Shown here in pieces: positions 7,316-11,263 of a stretch of 11,263 bases of DNA. The translations under genes were made by a program, and so were the position numbers. The notes under the pieces are model-generated. The model saw nothing but the letters and a program-made list of their open reading frames with translations, was not told the origin of the DNA and made no database searches. Within the stretch, counting starts at the first letter, position 1, and the number at the start of each line of letters is the position of its first letter. Origin of the DNA: Gammaproteobacteria bacterium (GTDB lineage: Bacteria > Pseudomonadota > Gammaproteobacteria > Arenicellales > JAOTYS01); assembly GCA_029861795.1 (NCBI GenBank), contig JAOTYS010000117.1:1-11263 (forward strand), read 5' to 3'.

Positions 7316-8185
7316 ATGAATGACCTCACTCACAATGACCAAGAGTCGGCAGCTATGCAGAGCTATTTCCCACCTCTTCCCTTGGACGATTGGCACGATA
7401 CCCGCGACACACTTCATGGCTACGCCAGACTCCTAGGGAAAATTCGCGCAGCGCTCACCCCGCGGCAGAAGCATTGGTGGCACATTACGCTACGCACCAC
7501 CGCACTCGGGTTGACCACCACACCCATTCTGATATCGAACTTCACCTTCGAGATGTTGCTGGATCTCGTAAAACACCGCTTAGTGATCAATACCAGCAAG
7601 GGCGAATCCCGGTTGCAGGATCTGACTGGGCAACCGTTGGCTACTTTAGTCGATGACACCCTCACCGTACTAGCCGGCATGGGAATCTCGCCGCAGTTAG
7701 ACCGTACCATCTTTGGTGATAGTCAGCCGCGAGCGTACGATAAGGCAGCAGTAGCACGTTATTGGCAAGCAACCAGCCAGATCGACGCTGTAATGAAGCG
7801 TTTTAAGGGCACCTTGCGTGAACAGACCAGCCCTGTCCAATTGTTTCCCCATCACTTTGATCTGTCATTCAACTGGTTCTCCGGAAGATTGGTACCAGGA
7901 GTCGATCCTGGCGACGAAGAAAACGCTGACGAGCAAATGAACTTTGGCTTCTCCACCGGTGATGAGGGCATACCCAATCCTTACTTTTACATTACCGCGT
8001 ATCCCTTGCCCGACAGTCTTCCTGACACGCCGCTGCCGCCGGACGCAAGCTGGCGCCACGAGGGTTTTGTGGGAGCAGTGATGATGTATCAGGCGTTGAC
8101 TGAAGACGAAACCCCTAAGGAAAAATTGTTCGACTTCCTGCGTAGTACTCAGCAAGCTGGTGCACGCTTAACAGCACAGCGGTGA
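7316..8185 (+). CDS. DUF5996 family protein
   Basis: The biochemical role is unknown. The 289-aa protein begins its family region with LPLDDWHDTRDTLHGYARLLGKIRAALTP (around residues 21-49), followed by the aromatic block KHWWHITLRTTALGLTTTPI (52-71). Later conserved-looking segments are HHFDLSFNWFSG and NPYFYITAYPLP, the latter near the C-terminus. This pattern (W-DT--TLH, GK-R, HWWH, GLTT) is what I remember of DUF5996. There is no signal peptide or membrane segment, so it is probably cytoplasmic. I chose ATG 7316; ATG 7355 (MQSYFPPLPL) is a possible alternative. The long upstream extension to 7040 has no family similarity and overlaps the argC remnant. The gene ends 109 bp before the Rieske/glutamate synthase fusion on the same strand, but a likely promoter separates them, so a shared operon is uncertain. 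Confidence 0.82.
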   Translation: MNDLTHNDQESAAMQSYFPPLPLDDWHDTRDTLHGYARLLGKIRAALTPRQKHWWHITLRTTALGLTTTPILISNFTFEMLLDLVKHRLVINTSKGESRLQDLTGQPLATLVDDTLTVLAGMGISPQLDRTIFGDSQPRAYDKAAVARYWQATSQIDAVMKRFKGTLREQTSPVQLFPHHFDLSFNWFSGRLVPGVDPGDEENADEQMNFGFSTGDEGIPNPYFYITAYPLPDSLPDTPLPPDASWRHEGFVGAVMMYQALTEDETPKEKLFDFLRSTQQAGARLTAQR

Positions 8186-8190
8186 CAAAG

Positions 8191-8203
8191 ATTCTTTCAG
8201 AAT
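8191..8203. repeat. Inverted repeat, operator-like site 1
   Basis: ATTCT-TTC-AGAAT is a perfect 5-3-5 dyad just after the DUF5996 stop. It shares the heptamer AGATTCT (8189-8195) with the second palindrome at 8232. The centres are about 41-42 bp apart, close to four helical turns. Confidence 0.4.
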
Positions 8204-8231
8204 ACCCCGGCCGGCACCTAGCCCTAATGGG

Positions 8232-8245
8232 AGATTCTGGAATCT
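8232..8245. promoter_or_regulatory. Palindromic operator-like site 2
   Basis: AGATTC-TG-GAATCT is a perfect 6-2-6 inverted repeat that reaches the -35 of the predicted promoter of the Rieske/glutamate synthase gene. Its position would suit a dimeric repressor or an activator touching polymerase. No regulator gene is visible in the window. Confidence 0.45.
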
Positions 8246-8272
8246 TTACGGCTGATTCATCATTTCTATAAT
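8245..8272 (+). promoter_or_regulatory. Predicted sigma-70 promoter of the Rieske gene pair
   Basis: A perfect TATAAT (8267-8272) lies 16 bp after TTTACG (8245-8250), a 4/6 match to TTGACA. The ATG is 22 bp downstream of the -10, giving a short leader of about 15 nt that carries AGAGG (8284-8288). Confidence 0.5.
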
Positions 8273-8294
8273 TGGCAACACAAGAGGCAGTTCT

Positions 8295-9914
8295 ATGACC
8301 AAGACCCAAGTCGCGAAATGGAGCGAACTCGAGATAATTAAACCCACCTATGCGCTGGTCGCGAACGTTGACCTCGTCATTATCCGCTGGAAAGAGGAGG
8401 ATCAGGTCTCAGTGCTCTATGGTCGCTGCCTGCACCGCGGCGCACTGCTCGCAGACGGGCACGTGGTAGGTGAAGATTTAATCTGCGGGGTACACAACTG
8501 GGATTACCAATACAGGACTGGCATCAGCGCCTATAACAACGATGAACGCTTGCACAAGTTCACTGCATGGATCGAAGACGACGGTGTTTGGGTGGATGCT
8601 GATGAAATAACGGCATGGGAGAGGAGTAACCCGCAACCTTATGATCGTGAAACCTACCAAGGCCTTTACGCGGATCACCATGGCACACCGGAAGAACCCC
8701 ATACCAAGTACATCCAACATCTCGCCCGATATGGCTTGAGCAAGGTGGGTCATCATGGACGGGTGGCCGCCATGGGTGTGCCCCGTGATGAATTGCCAGG
8801 CTGGGAAGATATACAAATCCTTACGGCGCAGCTCCACCGAGTACCTCTGCTGGACGACGCCGCAGTCGGCACTGATGTAGTGATTGGCCCTAATGCCGCG
8901 AAACCACTCAAGCTGAAGATTCCTCTGTTGGTCTCGGACATGAGCTTTGGTGCATTGTCCCAAGAGGCAAAGATAGCGCTGGCGACGGGCGCTGAGATGG
9001 CGGGTACTGGAATCTGTTCAGGGGAAGGCGGCATGCTCTCCGAAGAACAGGCTGCCAACAGTCGTTACTTCTATGAGCTGGCCTCGGCTCGATTCGGTTA
9101 CTCCATGGATAAGATTCAAAAGGTTCAGGCATTTCACTTCAAAGGGGGGCAAGGCGCCAAAACCGGTACAGGTGGTCATCTCCCAGGAAGCAAAGTCCAG
9201 GGAAAAATTGCCGAGGTGCGGGGACTGGAGCCGGGCCAAGCAGCGATCTCGCCGCCGCGTTTCCCAGACTGGGAGCACTTGGACAACTACCGCGATTTCG
9301 CCGAGCAGGTTAGGGCAGCCACCGGCGGCATACCTATTGGGGTGAAGCTGTCGGCCCAGCATATCGAACGCGATATCGAGGCCGCTCTACAGATCGGTGT
9401 GGACTACATCATCCTCGACGGACGGGGTGGCGGCACTGGGGCCGCACCGCTGATCTTCCGCGACAACATTTCCGTCCCAACGATACCGGCACTGGCACGA
9501 GCCAGACGCTATTTGGACAAACAAGGGCGGTCCGACGTCACCTTAGTGATTACCGGGGGCCTTCGATTACCGGCCGACTTCATCAAAGCCATGGCGCTCG
9601 GCGCCGATGCAGTGGCATTGTCTAACGCGGCCATTCAGGCCATCGGCTGTCTTGGCATGCGCGCCTGTCACACCAATAACTGCCCAGTAGGCATTGCCAC
9701 ACAGAAAGATCATCTGAGGCAGCGGCTAGTCATCGACCAGGCTGCAAAGCGCCTACAAAATTTCTTCAGCGCAGCCACAGAACTCATGCAAGTCATGGCC
9801 CGCGCCTGCGGACACACCCAGTTAAATCAATTCTGTGTCGACGATCTAACCACTTGGCACCGCGACATGTCTCATCTGACGGGCATCGAGTACGCCGGCG
9901 CGTCGCCGCACTAA
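8295..9914 (+). CDS. Rieske [2Fe-2S] / FMN-binding glutamate synthase-like fusion protein
   Basis: Two domains are seen in 539 aa. Residues 1-110 are a Rieske domain with the cluster ligands C45-x-H47 and C64-xx-H67, followed by NWDY and a closing DGVWV strand. Residues about 170-510 match the FMN core of glutamate synthase large subunit (GltB) and MgsC-type proteins: SDMSFGALS (214-222), ICSGEGGM, QGAKTGTGGHLPG, SPPRFPD, IPIGVKLSA, DGRGGGTGAAPL and GGLRLPADF. The [3Fe-4S] cysteines are C452-x5-C458-x4-C463 in CLGMRACHTNNCPVG. There is no glutaminase (Ntn) domain and no GltB-type C-terminal β-helix, so it would need free ammonia, a partner, or another amine donor or a different substrate. The Rieske domain may replace the usual NAD(P)H/FAD subunit as electron donor or acceptor; this is inference. 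ATG 8295 has AGAGG 6 nt upstream. The next Rieske fusion gene starts 35 bp after the stop, so they very likely form an operon. Confidence 0.93.
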   Translation: MTKTQVAKWSELEIIKPTYALVANVDLVIIRWKEEDQVSVLYGRCLHRGALLADGHVVGEDLICGVHNWDYQYRTGISAYNNDERLHKFTAWIEDDGVWVDADEITAWERSNPQPYDRETYQGLYADHHGTPEEPHTKYIQHLARYGLSKVGHHGRVAAMGVPRDELPGWEDIQILTAQLHRVPLLDDAAVGTDVVIGPNAAKPLKLKIPLLVSDMSFGALSQEAKIALATGAEMAGTGICSGEGGMLSEEQAANSRYFYELASARFGYSMDKIQKVQAFHFKGGQGAKTGTGGHLPGSKVQGKIAEVRGLEPGQAAISPPRFPDWEHLDNYRDFAEQVRAATGGIPIGVKLSAQHIERDIEAALQIGVDYIILDGRGGGTGAAPLIFRDNISVPTIPALARARRYLDKQGRSDVTLVITGGLRLPADFIKAMALGADAVALSNAAIQAIGCLGMRACHTNNCPVGIATQKDHLRQRLVIDQAAKRLQNFFSAATELMQVMARACGHTQLNQFCVDDLTTWHRDMSHLTGIEYAGASPH

Positions 9915-9937
9915 TCGAAAACATATCACTGCAGCCC

Positions 9938-9943
9938 AAGGAG
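9938..9943 (+). promoter_or_regulatory. Ribosome binding site of the Rieske/ThDP gene
   Basis: A perfect AAGGAG lies 6 nt before ATG 9950 in the 35-bp gap after the preceding gene. It clearly defines the start of a frame that has no stop before the window edge. Confidence 0.85.
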
Positions 9944-9949
9944 TATCCC

Positions 9950-11263
9950 ATGCCCAACCAAGATCTGATCTGGCAGAAGGTCCTCGAGTTAGACGAACTC
10001 GCCGACGGCCGAGTCAAACCGGTTACCTGCTCCAAGATGACCTTGTGCATAACCCACTATGAGGGTCAGTACGGCGCACTGGACAACAAATGTCCACACC
10101 AGGGAGGACCCTTGGGCGAAGGCTCCATTGAGAACGGGCTGTTGCGCTGCCCTTGGCATGGGTGGGATTACCACCCAATAACTGGCAAAGCACCCGGTTA
10201 CGACGACGGTGTCGACACCTTTGACGTAGAGATACGAGATGATGGTGTTTACGTTGGCTTGGAAAAAGAAAGGCCGCACGTGCGCACCGTGGGTGACCTG
10301 ATGATGGAAACCATGACCAACTGGGGAGTACGTTTCGCGTTTGGCATGGTCGGGCACTCCAACCTTGGTGTCGCCGACGCACTACGCGTCCAGGAACAGA
10401 CGGGCAATCTAACCTATTATGGCATTCGCCACGAGGGGGCTGCTGCATTTGCCTGTTCTGCTTACGGCAAACTCACGGGACGACCGGCCGCCTGCCTCGC
10501 TATCGCCGGGCCGGGCGCAACGAATCTTCTGACGGGCCTATGGGACGCCAACGTTGATCGCGCCCCAGTTATTGCGCTGACCGGTCAGGTAGACAGTCAG
10601 GTATTAGGACCAGGGGCATTTCAGGAAATAGACTTGCAGGGTGCATTCGGCACGGTGGCGCAGTGGACACAACCGACGTTACACACTAGTAATCATGCAG
10701 AGTTGATGAACCTAGCGTGCAAAAGCGCGATCCTCAACCGTAATGTCTCCCACCTGATCTTTCCCGACGAGGTCCCAAAATTACCAGCCGCTGATGGTGC
10801 CAAGGCGGGTGGACCACAAGGTCGGCTGACTCCGGTCACCATTGCACCACCAGCGGAATCTGTACAACAAGCAGTGCAACTGCTACAAAAATCGAAGCGC
10901 CCAGTAATCATCGTCGGTCACGGAGCGCGCTTCAACATGCCCGCGATCATCGAGTTCGCCGAGATGCTAAATGGCGCGGTGATCACCACCTTCAAGGGCA
11001 AAGGATTGATCTCTGACCGACATTCGTTAGGCGGCGGCGTACTCGGGCGCAGTGGCACCCCGGTCGCCAGTTGGGCGATGAATGAGTCCGATTGTTTGGT
11101 GGTGTTCGGCGCAAGCTTTAGCGACCACACCGGAATCACGCCAAAAAAGCCCACCATTCAGGTCGACTTTGACCCCATGTCACTGGGCAAAACCCACCCT
11201 ATAGATGTGTTAGTTTGGGGCGAGATCGGGGTCACGGTGGAGATTCTGAAAGCCGAGCTGGCC
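9950..11263 (+). CDS. Rieske [2Fe-2S] / thiamine diphosphate-dependent enzyme fusion (pyruvate oxidase-like), 3' end beyond the window
   Basis: The frame is open for 438 codons to the window edge. Residues 1-105 are a Rieske domain with ligands C48-x-H50 (CPHQGGPLGEG) and C67-xx-H70 (CPWHGWDY). From about residue 112 it is a ThDP enzyme of the PoxB/acetolactate synthase superfamily. The N-terminal Pyr domain has FGMVGHSN, RHEGAAAFACSAYGKLTG with E162 as the expected cofactor-activating glutamate, and GPGATNLLTGLWDA. The central domain starts near residue 300 (KRPVIIVGHGA) and includes VVFGASFSDHTG and IQVDFDP. Spacing and motifs resemble pyruvate oxidase more than biosynthetic IlvB, but the substrate is not determined. 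The C-terminal domain that binds the diphosphate and Mg (GDG...N motif) should lie beyond the window. Such enzymes decarboxylate a 2-oxo acid; a Rieske cluster could carry the resulting electrons, which is inference. It starts 35 bp after the Rieske/glutamate synthase fusion. Confidence 0.93.
   Translation, partial: MPNQDLIWQKVLELDELADGRVKPVTCSKMTLCITHYEGQYGALDNKCPHQGGPLGEGSIENGLLRCPWHGWDYHPITGKAPGYDDGVDTFDVEIRDDGVYVGLEKERPHVRTVGDLMMETMTNWGVRFAFGMVGHSNLGVADALRVQEQTGNLTYYGIRHEGAAAFACSAYGKLTGRPAACLAIAGPGATNLLTGLWDANVDRAPVIALTGQVDSQVLGPGAFQEIDLQGAFGTVAQWTQPTLHTSNHAELMNLACKSAILNRNVSHLIFPDEVPKLPAADGAKAGGPQGRLTPVTIAPPAESVQQAVQLLQKSKRPVIIVGHGARFNMPAIIEFAEMLNGAVITTFKGKGLISDRHSLGGGVLGRSGTPVASWAMNESDCLVVFGASFSDHTGITPKKPTIQVDFDPMSLGKTHPIDVLVWGEIGVTVEILKAELA

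Noticed and set aside
8478..8963. 161-aa minus-strand frame opposite the Rieske/glutamate synthase gene
   Set aside because: It is antisense to conserved domain motifs and has no independent support.
10023..10448. Minus-strand frames of 122 and 141 aa at 9989-10448
   Set aside because: They are opposite the Rieske/ThDP gene, which has a perfect Shine-Dalgarno site and intact motifs.

Overview
The window looks like a chromosomal segment of a gammaproteobacterium. The 5' part of a 16S rRNA gene, the rRNA leader with its boxB/boxA/boxC signals, and the gene order tyrS / M23 peptidase / anmK / erpA all point that way. As I recall it, this order matches the Pseudomonas tyrZ-PA0667-anmK-erpA-argC neighbourhood. 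I cannot place it below class level without a database search.

Layout. Positions 1-375 (minus strand) are the 5' end of a 16S rRNA gene that runs off the left edge. Positions 376-635 hold its leader and a strong promoter. Upstream of it, in the same direction, is tyrS (636-1901). Divergent from tyrS are a LysM-like/M23 murein peptidase (2196-3740) and anmK (3792-4919), one cutting peptidoglycan and the other recycling its anhydro-MurNAc. Convergent with them is a minus-strand cluster: a membrane-anchored coiled-coil protein (DUF6776-like, 6024-6764), a bactofilin (5417-5869) and the Fe-S carrier ErpA (5045-5398). Where argC would be expected at the head of that cluster there is only a decayed remnant (6826-7097). 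Both ends of ArgC are recognisable, but they lie in several frames, with an in-frame stop and about three quarters of the gene missing.

The right third reads on the plus strand. It starts with a DUF5996 protein (7316-8185). After a putative promoter with a palindromic operator-like site come two tightly spaced genes. The first (8295-9914) fuses an N-terminal Rieske [2Fe-2S] domain to an FMN/[3Fe-4S] glutamate-synthase-type domain. The second (9950 to the window end, still open) fuses an N-terminal Rieske domain to a thiamine-diphosphate enzyme of the pyruvate oxidase/acetolactate synthase type.

The main candidate for an undescribed system is this pair: two unrelated catalytic cores in one apparent operon, each with its own Rieske domain. 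A plausible but unproven reading is a redox module in which oxidation of a 2-oxo acid and a glutamate-synthase-like flavin reaction exchange electrons through Rieske clusters. The second notable point is the argC relic, which suggests either arginine auxotrophy or a replacement argC elsewhere in the genome.
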